The notes: generated by a model not told the origin, from the sequence alone. A stretch of DNA of 43,966 bases from an uncultured bacterium (GCA_913009335.1 CAJVXN010000014.1:1-43966); one strand, 5' to 3'; positions 24,286-33,064 are shown, numbered from the stretch's first letter. Numbers and translations: made by a program.

Positions 24286-25406
24286 AGAATTATTAAATTA
24301 TATTTGGAGTTGCCCAACTTAGTCTTGGCGGCATAATCGAGCATTTTATTGCAAACTCCATGGGGTCTGAGAGTTCGAAACTGCGGATTTTCTTTATTGA
24401 TCAAATCAAGCGTTGCGATATCTAAGCTAACAGGATCAGAAGATGCCAGAATACCTATATTTTTGGCAATAATCGGGTCTGTTTTTGTTGAAATACAATC
24501 ACACTCTTTGGTTATATCAAAAGCAAAGTTAATAAAAAACTTATGTTTGAATTTAGAAAGCACAAACCCCGCTACATCAATCATACGTTTTGCGAATAAG
24601 ACCCCTCCGTCAAAGGTATCAGGATGGTCTACCTGTGCCCGCATGGGTAGCCCTGTGGATAAATCATCATCATCTTCCCAATGAATGAATATTGCGTCAA
24701 ACTTACATGCGCATATACATTCACCACATCCAATACATTTTTCCTGATTAATAACTGCCTTGGCGGATTTTGCCGATATCGCCCTTACCGAACATGCAAC
24801 AATACAGTATCCGCACATCGTACATTTATCTTTTATGATATGTGGTTTTATGGATGAATGTTGAGCGAGTTTTGTAGCCCGCGTTACCATGCCCATGGCA
24901 ACATTTTTCAAGCTGGAGGCAAAACCCGTTAGAATATGTCCGGTTACATGAGATAACACTAAAAGACTATCCAACATCGTGATAAACGAAGGAACTTTTA
25001 TTTTTTTAATATAATCCGAGGAAATAGAAAATTCTTTTCCGTCCTGACCGAAAATACCATCAACAATTACATATGGGGCACCAATACGATAGGCACCGAA
25101 GCCCTTATTTTGCACGAGATTTAAATGATCGACTGTATTTTGACGCTGACCGCTATAGATTACATTTGTATCAAATAGAAAGGGCTTAGCCTTTTTCTTC
25201 TTTATCAGCGCAATAATTGGCTTAACCATTTCCGGATGTATATTATAAATACAGCGACTATCACCTATTGTAAACTTTACAGGGATAAACTCATCTTTGG
25301 CATAAGGAAGGTCTTTTTCTATTCTGCGCAAAAGCGTTAGCAGGGCAGATAAACGAGCCCTGATATCTGCACCTTTTTCAGGAACAAAAAATACATCACT
25401 TTTCAT
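24282..25406 (-). CDS. DUF362 protein with two 4Fe-4S ferredoxin motifs
   Basis: 374 residues. The N-terminal and C-terminal parts form the DUF362 fold (FLFDTNVIYSGQR; SSDPVSLDIATLDLI). Between them lie CTMCGYCIVAC and CIGCGECICAC, each with a following Cys/Pro-type pattern that binds a 4Fe-4S cluster. SD AAGGAA precedes the ATG. It is the first gene of a three-gene operon and may pass electrons to the radical SAM enzyme. About 18 residues after HWEDDDD (LSTG...DHPDTF) are encoded by a copy of a repeat also found in two intergenic places, so they may be an in-frame repeat insertion. Confidence 0.87.
   Translation of the reverse strand: MKSDVFFVPEKGADIRARLSALLTLLRRIEKDLPYAKDEFIPVKFTIGDSRCIYNIHPEMVKPIIALIKKKKAKPFLFDTNVIYSGQRQNTVDHLNLVQNKGFGAYRIGAPYVIVDGIFGQDGKEFSISSDYIKKIKVPSFITMLDSLLVLSHVTGHILTGFASSLKNVAMGMVTRATKLAQHSSIKPHIIKDKCTMCGYCIVACSVRAISAKSAKAVINQEKCIGCGECICACKFDAIFIHWEDDDDLSTGLPMRAQVDHPDTFDGGVLFAKRMIDVAGFVLSKFKHKFFINFAFDITKECDCISTKTDPIIAKNIGILASSDPVSLDIATLDLINKENPQFRTLRPHGVCNKMLDYAAKTKLGNSKYNLIIL
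24603..24664. repeat. ATCC/GTGGATA palindromic repeat, in-frame copy inside the DUF362 gene
   Basis: The block AAAGGTATCAGGATGGTCTA (24612-24631) is identical to 41223-41242, and CCCTGTGGATAAAT (24651-24664) is identical to 41244-41257. Between them this copy has 19 extra bases. Read on the minus strand it encodes LSTG(LPMRAQV)DHPDTF within the ferredoxin protein. Confidence 0.6.
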
Positions 25407-25551
25407 GTCTTATTTCCTTCAATAGTGATTTTAAAAAATGAATAATCAGGTAAAATATAATGCTAAACCCTGAGCATGAATATTATAACTCTTTTTTGCT
25501 TTTTTTGCTTGATTTATTATATTAACGATATTAGAAAACGTCAAATTATGC

Positions 25552-25682
25552 TTGCGCATATGCTTTAATAAGCTATAATAAACCTTAAAGATAGCATTAA
25601 TCTGTTTTTTCATAAAAAAATGGACCACTCGTAAAGCAAAAGAAAAGAAATAAAAAAGACCCGCATGATTTCGGGCCTTTTT
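25552..25682 (+). ncRNA. Candidate small RNA between promoter and terminator
   Basis: TTGCGC (25552-25557), a 16-bp spacer and TATAAT (25574-25579) would start transcription near 25586. An intrinsic terminator follows at 25653-25682, giving a transcript of about 95 nt with no reading frame. The existence of a terminator between two divergent genes is the main support. Confidence 0.3.
25653..25682. terminator. Bidirectional intrinsic terminator
   Basis: AAAAAG-A-CCCG pairs with CGGG-C-CTTTTT around the loop CATGATTT, with one A/C mismatch. A-runs and T-runs on both sides allow termination in either direction. Confidence 0.65.
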
Positions 25683-25819
25683 ATGAGGCGATAAACCTCA
25701 AAAGCTTTCGCTATCGCTTCCCCCTTATTTGGTCTACAAAAAGTATGCCACAAAACAAGAACTTTTCAAGAGGTAAAAAGTAATTTCGCGAAAGCGTTTT
25801 CTTCGAAAATGAGGCAAAT

Positions 25820-26089
25820 ATGCAGGAGATAAAAATTGATAAGCTCAATGAAGCACAATTAAAAGAATTAAGCGTATTTTCCTGGCCGATATGGCAGAAG
25901 GAAGTATCGAAATTCAACTGGCACTACGATACCACGGAAAGATGTTTATTCCTGGAGGGAGACGTTATTATAGAAACTAAAGAAGGGAATATCCAAATAG
26001 GCAAGGGTGATTTTGTCACCTTCCCTAAGGGACTATCCTGCGTATGGAATATAAAGCAAGACGTAAAAAAACACTATAATTTCGAATAG
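25820..26089 (+). CDS. Small cupin (DUF861/EutQ-like)
   Basis: 89 residues forming a single cupin barrel: FNWHYDTTERCLFLEGDVIIET is the first cupin motif region, and IGKGDFVTFPKGLSCVWNI the second, as in (S)-ureidoglycine aminohydrolase-like DUF861 proteins. The metal-binding His set is incomplete, so it may bind a ligand without catalysis. SD TGAGGC lies 5 nt from the ATG. It is 15 bp upstream of the TonB gene and probably cotranscribed. The substrate is unknown. Confidence 0.8.
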   Translation: MQEIKIDKLNEAQLKELSVFSWPIWQKEVSKFNWHYDTTERCLFLEGDVIIETKEGNIQIGKGDFVTFPKGLSCVWNIKQDVKKHYNFE

Positions 26090-26104
26090 AGAGTAAATCA
26101 ATAG

Positions 26105-26797
26105 ATGTTTTCCGACAAACTGTTTTTAACATTCCTGATAATTTCAATCGTAAGCCATGCTGCAATCTTTTTTAACACGCCACTGCTTAGACATAACCCC
26201 GATAAGAAGCCATTCCAAAAGATTGAAATTACATACCAGCAGGTGTTATCAACACCCCTTAAAAAACAAATCACAAAACATAAACCTCCGAAAAGGGTCA
26301 AAACACCAAAAAATATTAATGTCTTTAAAAAAACAGGGAATTTCCCTCCGCGATTTGAGGATTATTTCAAAAAACTTAATACAGATCGAAAACTTACCAG
26401 AAAACCTTCACTCAATACCCGGAAACCTCTAATTGCCGGAATAAAACGGATCCACCTTCCGGAACTTAAAGTCAATTCAAGCCTTACAAAAAGCGATCTG
26501 CCGAAAAACCCTGTTTATTTAAAATACTACCGGACAATACGGGATAAAATTCGCCGCTACGCATATTACAATTATAACCGGGCATATGCAGGCAAAATAT
26601 ACATCTCTTTCCTAGTAACTTCCGAAGGCAACTTAAAGGCTCTAAAGATAATAGATGAGAAATCCACATCCAATGACTATTTAAAAGAAATTGCCGTAAA
26701 AAGCATAAAAGACTCCTCGCCTTTTCCGCCGATACCTGAGAAATTAAACTACCCCGAGCTATCCTTCAACGTAATAATCGCCTTTGAATTGGATTGA
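26105..26797 (+). CDS. TonB-family energy-transducing protein
   Basis: 230 residues with the classic TonB layout: one N-terminal transmembrane anchor (LFLTFLIISIVSHAAIFF), a Lys/Pro-rich periplasmic linker (KKQITKHKPPKRVKTPKN), and a C-terminal domain (YYRTIRDKIRRYAYYNYNRAYAGKIYISF...SPFPPIPEKL) that contacts outer-membrane receptors. The C-terminal domain is recognisably similar to the tail of the SGNH protein at 1-1995. ExbB/ExbD and receptor genes are not in the window. A RAYT transposon sits immediately downstream. Confidence 0.85.
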   Translation: MFSDKLFLTFLIISIVSHAAIFFNTPLLRHNPDKKPFQKIEITYQQVLSTPLKKQITKHKPPKRVKTPKNINVFKKTGNFPPRFEDYFKKLNTDRKLTRKPSLNTRKPLIAGIKRIHLPELKVNSSLTKSDLPKNPVYLKYYRTIRDKIRRYAYYNYNRAYAGKIYISFLVTSEGNLKALKIIDEKSTSNDYLKEIAVKSIKDSSPFPPIPEKLNYPELSFNVIIAFELD

Positions 26798-26802
26798 GAT
26801 TA

Positions 26803-26821
26803 TTCCAAACCCGCATTGGAA
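26803..26821. repeat. Left hairpin of the RAYT unit
   Basis: Stem TTCCAA/TTGGAA with loop ACCCGCA, starting 5 bp after the TonB stop codon; followed by CAGG. Confidence 0.65.
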
Positions 26822-26844
26822 CAGGTTGAATTGAAAGAGTTCAT

Positions 26845-27522
26845 ATGCCTTATCGAAAAACACCTTTAGTTACAGGAAGTATCTATCATATCTTTACCAA
26901 AAGCATTGCTGGGTTTAAAATCTTTAATTCTGATAGTGACTTTGAGCGGATAATAAAGGCGAAAGTTTTTTACAGTACAGAAAATCCGCCTTGTAAATTT
27001 TCACTATTTTTAAAAGAAAAAAATACCTCAAAAACGAATAATTCTATCAAGGGTTATTATCAACATAAAGAAAATAAGAATAAGATAGTTAGAATAATAG
27101 CGTATTGTATTATGCCTACGCATATTCATTTGATTCTCGAGCAATTAAAAGACGGCGCCATTTCGCATTTTTTAAATTTAATCTTAAAGAGTTATAGCAA
27201 ATATTTTAATCTTAAATATAAAAGAAAAGGACCGTTGTGGGAAGGGCGCTTTAAAAATATTTTGATAGATTCGGATGAGTATTTTCTTCATTTGAGCAGA
27301 TATATTCATTTGAATCCGACAAGCGCTTCTTTGGTTGAACGTCCCGAAAACTGGAAGTTTTCTTCCTATCAAGAATATACGGGGGGCATGAAAGAAAATA
27401 GGGGAATATGCAGTTTTTCTGAGTGCATGGATATGGGCGCTTCTTCATATAAGAGATTTGTTGAAGATAACATAGATTATCAAAAAACATTAGGGCGAAT
27501 AAAACATTTACTGCTTGAATGA
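26845..27522 (+). CDS. REP-associated tyrosine (Y1/HUH) transposase, RAYT
   Basis: 225 residues of the TnpA_REP family. The HUH-type metal-binding motif is THIH in AYCIMPTHIHLILEQ. The nucleophile is the Tyr of LSRYIHLNP, followed by the conserved WEGRFKN (upstream) and ENWKFSSYQEY signatures. Such enzymes cut single-stranded REP hairpins and spread them. The gene lies between two reverse-complementary 19-bp hairpins, its likely substrates. The protein appears full length; SD GAAAGAG is present. Confidence 0.9.
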   Translation: MPYRKTPLVTGSIYHIFTKSIAGFKIFNSDSDFERIIKAKVFYSTENPPCKFSLFLKEKNTSKTNNSIKGYYQHKENKNKIVRIIAYCIMPTHIHLILEQLKDGAISHFLNLILKSYSKYFNLKYKRKGPLWEGRFKNILIDSDEYFLHLSRYIHLNPTSASLVERPENWKFSSYQEYTGGMKENRGICSFSECMDMGASSYKRFVEDNIDYQKTLGRIKHLLLE

Positions 27523-27534
27523 ATGATTCCCAGA

Positions 27535-27553
27535 TTCCAATGCGGGTTTGGAA
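27535..27553. repeat. Right hairpin of the RAYT unit
   Basis: Stem TTCCAA/TTGGAA with loop TGCGGGT, 12 bp after the transposase stop codon; the exact reverse complement of the left hairpin. Confidence 0.65.
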
Positions 27554-27621
27554 CAGGTGTGGTAAAAACCGCTTGAAATTATCTAAAAGTAGTGCTAACC
27601 TTTAAATAGAAGTAGTTAGAG

Positions 27622-27644
27622 TTGTTGAAGTTAAGCTTCAACAA
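27622..27644. repeat. TTGAAG hairpin upstream of the giant gene
   Basis: TTGTTGAAG (27622-27630) and CTTCAACAA (27636-27644) form a 9-bp stem. A related hairpin lies just after the giant gene at 33044-33064. Confidence 0.55.
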
Positions 27645-27670
27645 GCGTATTCAGAGGGTGGGGCAGTAAA

Positions 27671-30600
27671 ATGTCAGAGAAAAAAAGCGCAGGGGAAAAA
27701 TGTCTTTTGAACAGGCTAAGGGTATGCCTGCTTTTTGTGTTTTTGTTTGTTGCCGCGGAGGGGATATTTGTAAATAAGGCAGAGGCAGCGGACATTAGTG
27801 ATGCTCAGACCGGCAACTGGAATGCTACCGCTACATGGACAGGCGGCGTTGTTCCCGTAGCCGGCGATAATGTTACTATTGACACAGGCACTGTAACCTT
27901 AACGGCTGATGCCGCATGCGCTGATATTACAATTGGCAGCGGAGGCACGCTTGACGCTTCATCTTATACCATAACTGTCTCAGGTAACTGGGATTCGTCC
28001 GGCGGGACGTTTACTTACGGTACGAGCACGGTGGTAATGACCGGGTCAACAAAGACTATGACCGCGGGGAGCAGTAGTTATGATTTCTACAATTTAACCA
28101 TAAATTCAGGCGCAAGTATTACCGATAATTACGGTCTTGACATCAAGGCGGGAGGCCTATTAACCGTCTCAGGAACGTTTACCGTAGCCAGCGGAAAGTG
28201 GCTTCTTATTCGAAACACTGCTAATATGACTATAAATTCCGGAGGAACGCTGACTATTACGGGAGGGATAATTTCTTATACCGCTGAAGGTAACACCGGT
28301 ACTTTTACGAATGACGGCACTATTGACGGTGGTGGTACGTGGGAATGGGGCATAAAGGGTGTTCAGACTACCGGACCTGTAGCCGCCATAGATTATGGAA
28401 ATCTAAGGATATTTTTCTCTACATACGCCCCTGCAGCAAATTCTACGGCAGTTTTATCAGCAGGTACCTTGACCACAACCGGCGCATTGGATATTTATGA
28501 TGATAGAGGCAATGGCGCAAGTATTACAATTAATAACTCTACTAATAATGCTACGGTTAATGCCGGCAGTTTAACTATCGGAAATACTACCTCTCGGGAT
28601 AGCAGAGGAACATTAATCGCCGGTTCAGCCACTTATACCATTACCGGAAATGTCGTCACTGCAGCGGATGGTTGGGATGTTTCCAGCGATCTGCAGGCTA
28701 ACACAGCTACTTTTAATGTCGGTGGCAATTGGACTAATAATGGTATCTTTACCGCCGATACATCTACCGTTACCTTTGACGGCACAGCGGATCAGACCGT
28801 AACCTCAGGCGGCTCATCCTTTTATAACCTCACCTTAAATAATACCGGGGCATCCGGTTCCGACGATATCCTCTTAGCCGATGCCCTGGATGTAAATAAT
28901 AATCTTTTAATCACCGACGGAGATTTAGATACAACGGCCTCAAACTACGCCGTAGACGTCGACGGAAATCTCACCATAGGCGCTAGCGGCAGCCTGACCG
29001 CCAACGGCTCTACCATAACTGTCTCAGGTAACTGGGATTCATCCGCGGGGACGTTCACTGAAGGAACCTCAAACGTCATCTTAACCGGGACAGGTAACGT
29101 GAATATTAGCGCAAGTGATTATTTTTATGACGTCACTATGGCGCAAACGGGACAAACCACGACCTTGCTTTCCAGCATCTTAACGAACAACACGTTAACT
29201 CTTGGCAGCGGCGGTACACTCACTGGGAGCGGCAAACTTCTGCAGTTCTTTAAGAACGGCGGTACCCCGCTTGTCAATAACGGCGCTGCCGTCTCAGTGG
29301 GGCTGATATCATACGAGCCGACAAGCGGTACGGTAACTGTTGCCGGCGGTACTTACACAGTAAGAAGTGGATGGGGATTTAATCTATACGCAAAAGGTTC
29401 GGATGTAACGTTCAACATTGCGTCCGACCTGACGATTAATACTAATACTTACATGTCTATCTCCGCTGATGACGGGCTGACTAATACTACCGTTAATTTC
29501 CAGAACGGCAGCACGTTTACCATAGATCAGATGATCATAGGTGGTAGCACAACGTCAGGCCCTGTAACGATAAACTTTGGTAGTTCTATAATAGATTTAA
29601 ATGGTACCCTTGTTGTGTTTAAAGTTAACTTAAACGGGGGCAGCCATCAATTGAACCTTCAGACCTCTACTGTTGCATCCGCGGGTAGCTGGCTGATGAC
29701 TAATGTCACACTAGACCCCGGCACTTCTACTTTTACCTTTGATGGCACGGCAACGGGTAATAACATAACCTTAAACGGGGGCAGCTTCTATGACCTTATC
29801 ATCAATGGTTCTGGCGGCGGCTGGACCATGCAGGATGCGCTTACCGTAGATAATGATCTTACTGTTACTGCCGGCACCCTTGATATTGCCGCCAAGGATA
29901 TTACTGTAACCGCAGACCTGCTGGTCAACGGAGGAACCTTAGATACAAGTGACTCCTCCTGCGACTTAGATGTTAACGGAAATCTAACTGTATCCAGCGG
30001 CACTCTCTCTGCACCTGCTGTAGCGGATGATACCTCGTTTACTGTAGCCGGCAACTGGAAGGTATTCGGCACAGGCACATTTACCGCCAATTCTGGAAGG
30101 GTATTATTTGATGCCGGAGTAACCGGAAAGATAATCACCGCATCATCTTCTAATGCTGATGATTTCTATGACGTAAAGTTTAACAATGCCTCAGGCGGCT
30201 GGACCATGCAGGATGCGCTTACCGTAGATAATGATCTTACCCTTACAGCTGGAACATTCAGTACCTCAGCGTCAGATTACGCCTTGGTCGTAACCGGCGA
30301 CGTGGATATTGACGGGACCTTTATCGCCAACGGCTCAACCGTAACTGTTGCAGGCAACTGGGATTCGTCCGCGGGGACATTTACTTTCGGAACAAGTACC
30401 CTGGTTATGACCGGTACTAATAAAAATCTTACCTATAAAGGCGGCTGGGGCTCGCCCCGACTGTATAATCTTACTATAGGCACCGGCGCAAGTATTACCG
30501 GTCTAAAGAACGGAGGCGGCGGCCCTGTTTTAATTGCCAATAATATAGTTCTGGAGGCTAATGCCACTTTTACGCCTTCTGGTAGTTACTGGTTATGGAT

Positions 30601-33040
30601 GACAAGTGATGGGGGGAATAGTGCCGGCGGAGACTTGACTTTAGACACAGGAGCTACATTGACTATTAATAATACTGACTTTATTCGTTTTATTGATGAT
30701 TCCAGCAACCATATTTCTACTGCCGGCACAATTAACGGTACAGGTTATTTTCAGTATTCTGTGATCAGCGGAAGCACTGCCGCGCCAATAACCGCGCGCG
30801 TCTATGATTGTGACATGGGTATGAATGCCCCGGATGCCTCAGACATCGGAGTTTTAGGCGGCGGAACCAGCCTTAATTTAGGCACTAAGACATTGTATGT
30901 TTACGATAGAAATCTGAATATCGGTTTTTACGGCATACTGGATAACTCTGTAAATAATATTGCTATTACTGCCGGCTCTTTAATCGTAGGGCATCCTTCT
31001 TATGCGCATATAAATGGTAAATTAATCTGCGGCTCCGGAACTATTGACATTGACGGTGATGTTGTTATCGCAAATACCACTACTGCCAGTGAAATAGACG
31101 CGGATACATCAAGCTGGACCGTCTCCGGCGACTGGACCAATGGCGATACATTTACCGCGGATTCATCAACCGTCGACTTTGATGCTTCAAGCGGCACACA
31201 GACACTTAATTCCGGAGGTACCGGCGCGAATCAAGACTTTAACAATTTCGCTCATTCCGGAGCAGGGACGCTTGATATCGTAACTAATGACGTTGACATA
31301 AATGGTACATTTACTAATTCCGGCACCTTAATCACCGAGACAACCGGTAACCTTATTATTGCAGCCGCATCTTGTCTTCTTACCAATTCATCCGGTTCAG
31401 AAGTTAGCGAATATATAATCGGAACAGATAGTATCTACGTCAGAGTAGTAGATGAAGATGAGAATTTAGACGGAACTTCCGCTGATACTTTAACCGGTGT
31501 AACTGTTACCGGAGGAACCAACGGAGATTCAGAGACCCTTAGCCTTACCGAAACAGGCAATGCTACGGAGATATTCCTAAGCTCGGCCCTTACCACTGCC
31601 GGTTATGACGGCTCAGCCTCTGCCAATGATGGAACCTTAGAGTTATCCGCGGGCGAGACAATCACCGTTGCCTACATTGATAGCGAAGATAACACAGACA
31701 ACAATGCCTCTGACACAGCCACCTGCCGCTTGGCAATAGCTAATTTCCTTGTCTCAGCCTCAAGCCCTCAGGTTGCCGGAACTGCCTTTGATGTAACTAT
31801 TACCGCCAGAGAAGCAGATGGGACAACGGATATAGATTTTAACCGCACAGCAAATATCACCTTAACCTATGTGACTCCCTCATCGGGAACAAAGACACTT
31901 TCAACTGCTTCAACCTCCAGCTTTACCAATGGAGTGGCTACAGTATCTGAGACCTATACGGATGCCGGGATTGTCTCTATTACAGCCACAGACTCAAGCG
32001 ACTCCACCATATACGGAACAACCAGCAATATCACTTTTGTTCCGGATAGCTTTAGCGTATCGGCCAGCAAGTCAACCATTGTTGTCAACGAACCTTTTAC
32101 TCTCACTCTTACCGCTAAGAATACCGCGGGTAATACCACTGCCAACTATCAGGACAAGGCTACTCTTTCCATAAACTACGTAACTCCTTCAGCGGACCAA
32201 AACGGTACTCTCTCAACCACTGCTTTAACTTCCAGCGATTGGTCCAGCGGCATAGCTGCCCTATCCAGCTTTACCTATAATAAATTCGGCATAATCACTA
32301 TTACCTGCACCGATCCTACGGATACTACACAGACCGGGACAAGCTCAAACATTACATTTTTCCCCCTGGAATTAAAAGTTGAACCTGTTTCTCCTTCAGG
32401 CGGCAGAGACTTTTATTACCAGGATGAAGAGATAACCGCAACTGTAACAGCAAAAGACTACAACGGTAGTACCGTAGGTAATTATACCGGAGATGTTAAC
32501 TTTTCCGGAGAGAACCTAAACCTTCCCGCGGCATATTCTTTTACTCCTTTTGATTCGGGAATACATATATTCTCCGGCCTATCCGGAACAGCCGCCGGCA
32601 CAACCTCAATCACAGCTACTGATGCTGCTTATTCCGCGGCTACAGGCACATCTTCACAATTTACCGTAAAAGAAGGCACAATTATTGTCCGTGATACATC
32701 CGGGCCCGTAGGCCCACTTACTATTACGGTGGATTTGATTGACTCAGATGGATACGATATCACCACTGATAGCGGCACAACATTTACTGTAATTTTAACA
32801 GAATCAAGAGATGATGATACTACCTCTTGCGCAGCCACTAAAAGCGCGGTAACCTTTGAAAACGGCACAGCAGAAATTGAGGTAACCGATACTCAGGCAG
32901 AGGTGGTAACCGTAACTCCTGTATCAGAAGACTATCTAAATATTATTTCAGGTAAAGTCACCTTTGGCGGGGCGGGAGTGCCCAGCTTTGGCTCGGGGTT
33001 TAGGATAAAGTGGTGGAGAGAATTGCGCAACGAAGAGTAA
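27671..33040 (+). CDS. Giant secreted beta-repeat and Ig-like surface protein
   Basis: 1789 residues. There is a signal peptide (positive N-terminus, LRVCLLFVFLFVAAEGIF, cleavage after AEA near residue 40). Up to about residue 1240 there are some ten Gly/Thr/Ser-rich modules of the pattern LTVSGNWDSSAGTFT...STVVMTG...YNLTI, forming beta-helix or beta-sandwich units as in G8-like or adhesin proteins. From about 1350, Ig-like invasin-type domains follow (VAGTAFDVTITAREADG; VNEPFTLTLTAKNTAG). The C-terminus ends GSGFRIKWWRELRNEE. It is cell-surface or secreted and may mediate adhesion or predation. Two 47-bp segments (29816, 30194) are identical, indicating recent duplication or conversion. Confidence 0.85.
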   Translation: MSEKKSAGEKCLLNRLRVCLLFVFLFVAAEGIFVNKAEAADISDAQTGNWNATATWTGGVVPVAGDNVTIDTGTVTLTADAACADITIGSGGTLDASSYTITVSGNWDSSGGTFTYGTSTVVMTGSTKTMTAGSSSYDFYNLTINSGASITDNYGLDIKAGGLLTVSGTFTVASGKWLLIRNTANMTINSGGTLTITGGIISYTAEGNTGTFTNDGTIDGGGTWEWGIKGVQTTGPVAAIDYGNLRIFFSTYAPAANSTAVLSAGTLTTTGALDIYDDRGNGASITINNSTNNATVNAGSLTIGNTTSRDSRGTLIAGSATYTITGNVVTAADGWDVSSDLQANTATFNVGGNWTNNGIFTADTSTVTFDGTADQTVTSGGSSFYNLTLNNTGASGSDDILLADALDVNNNLLITDGDLDTTASNYAVDVDGNLTIGASGSLTANGSTITVSGNWDSSAGTFTEGTSNVILTGTGNVNISASDYFYDVTMAQTGQTTTLLSSILTNNTLTLGSGGTLTGSGKLLQFFKNGGTPLVNNGAAVSVGLISYEPTSGTVTVAGGTYTVRSGWGFNLYAKGSDVTFNIASDLTINTNTYMSISADDGLTNTTVNFQNGSTFTIDQMIIGGSTTSGPVTINFGSSIIDLNGTLVVFKVNLNGGSHQLNLQTSTVASAGSWLMTNVTLDPGTSTFTFDGTATGNNITLNGGSFYDLIINGSGGGWTMQDALTVDNDLTVTAGTLDIAAKDITVTADLLVNGGTLDTSDSSCDLDVNGNLTVSSGTLSAPAVADDTSFTVAGNWKVFGTGTFTANSGRVLFDAGVTGKIITASSSNADDFYDVKFNNASGGWTMQDALTVDNDLTLTAGTFSTSASDYALVVTGDVDIDGTFIANGSTVTVAGNWDSSAGTFTFGTSTLVMTGTNKNLTYKGGWGSPRLYNLTIGTGASITGLKNGGGGPVLIANNIVLEANATFTPSGSYWLWMTSDGGNSAGGDLTLDTGATLTINNTDFIRFIDDSSNHISTAGTINGTGYFQYSVISGSTAAPITARVYDCDMGMNAPDASDIGVLGGGTSLNLGTKTLYVYDRNLNIGFYGILDNSVNNIAITAGSLIVGHPSYAHINGKLICGSGTIDIDGDVVIANTTTASEIDADTSSWTVSGDWTNGDTFTADSSTVDFDASSGTQTLNSGGTGANQDFNNFAHSGAGTLDIVTNDVDINGTFTNSGTLITETTGNLIIAAASCLLTNSSGSEVSEYIIGTDSIYVRVVDEDENLDGTSADTLTGVTVTGGTNGDSETLSLTETGNATEIFLSSALTTAGYDGSASANDGTLELSAGETITVAYIDSEDNTDNNASDTATCRLAIANFLVSASSPQVAGTAFDVTITAREADGTTDIDFNRTANITLTYVTPSSGTKTLSTASTSSFTNGVATVSETYTDAGIVSITATDSSDSTIYGTTSNITFVPDSFSVSASKSTIVVNEPFTLTLTAKNTAGNTTANYQDKATLSINYVTPSADQNGTLSTTALTSSDWSSGIAALSSFTYNKFGIITITCTDPTDTTQTGTSSNITFFPLELKVEPVSPSGGRDFYYQDEEITATVTAKDYNGSTVGNYTGDVNFSGENLNLPAAYSFTPFDSGIHIFSGLSGTAAGTTSITATDAAYSAATGTSSQFTVKEGTIIVRDTSGPVGPLTITVDLIDSDGYDITTDSGTTFTVILTESRDDDTTSCAATKSAVTFENGTAEIEVTDTQAEVVTVTPVSEDYLNIISGKVTFGGAGVPSFGSGFRIKWWRELRNEE
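29816..29862 (+). repeat. Identical 47-bp internal repeat, copy 1
   Basis: Encodes GWTMQDALTVDNDLT within one beta-repeat module; identical base for base to 30194-30240. Confidence 0.85.
30194..30240 (+). repeat. Identical 47-bp internal repeat, copy 2
   Basis: Identical to 29816-29862, 378 bp downstream, one module apart. Confidence 0.85.
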
Positions 33041-33043
33041 GCC

Positions 33044-33064
33044 GGTTGAAGCCCAGCTTCAACC
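33044..33064. repeat. TTGAAGC hairpin downstream of the giant gene
   Basis: GGTTGAAGC (33044-33052), loop CCA and GCTTCAACC (33056-33064) make a perfect 9-bp stem 3 bp after the stop codon. No T-run follows, so it is not a canonical terminator. Confidence 0.6.

Larger units (their letters stand above)
25407..25819. other. 413-bp intergenic region with terminator and possible small RNA
   Basis: The flanking genes diverge. A plus-strand promoter-like site lies at 25552-25579 and a terminator at 25653-25682. The only longer reading frame (minus strand, 25446-25628) is AT-rich, lacks an SD and shows no family features, so I do not call it. Confidence 0.5.
26803..27553 (+). mobile_element. RAYT transposase unit bounded by mirror-image hairpins
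   Basis: The hairpin TTCCAAACCCGCATTGGAA (26803-26821) and its exact reverse complement TTCCAATGCGGGTTTGGAA (27535-27553) bracket the transposase gene. Each forms a 6-bp stem with a 7-nt loop, and each is followed by CAGG. This looks like the end structure of a Y1-transposase element or a pair of REP sequences in opposite orientation. Confidence 0.65.

Noticed and set aside
25446-25628. 60-codon minus-strand reading frame
   Set aside because: AT-rich, without SD, and not resembling a known family; it overlaps the promoter/terminator region.
33044-33064. Intrinsic terminator after the giant gene
   Set aside because: The hairpin is strong, but no T-run follows on either strand.
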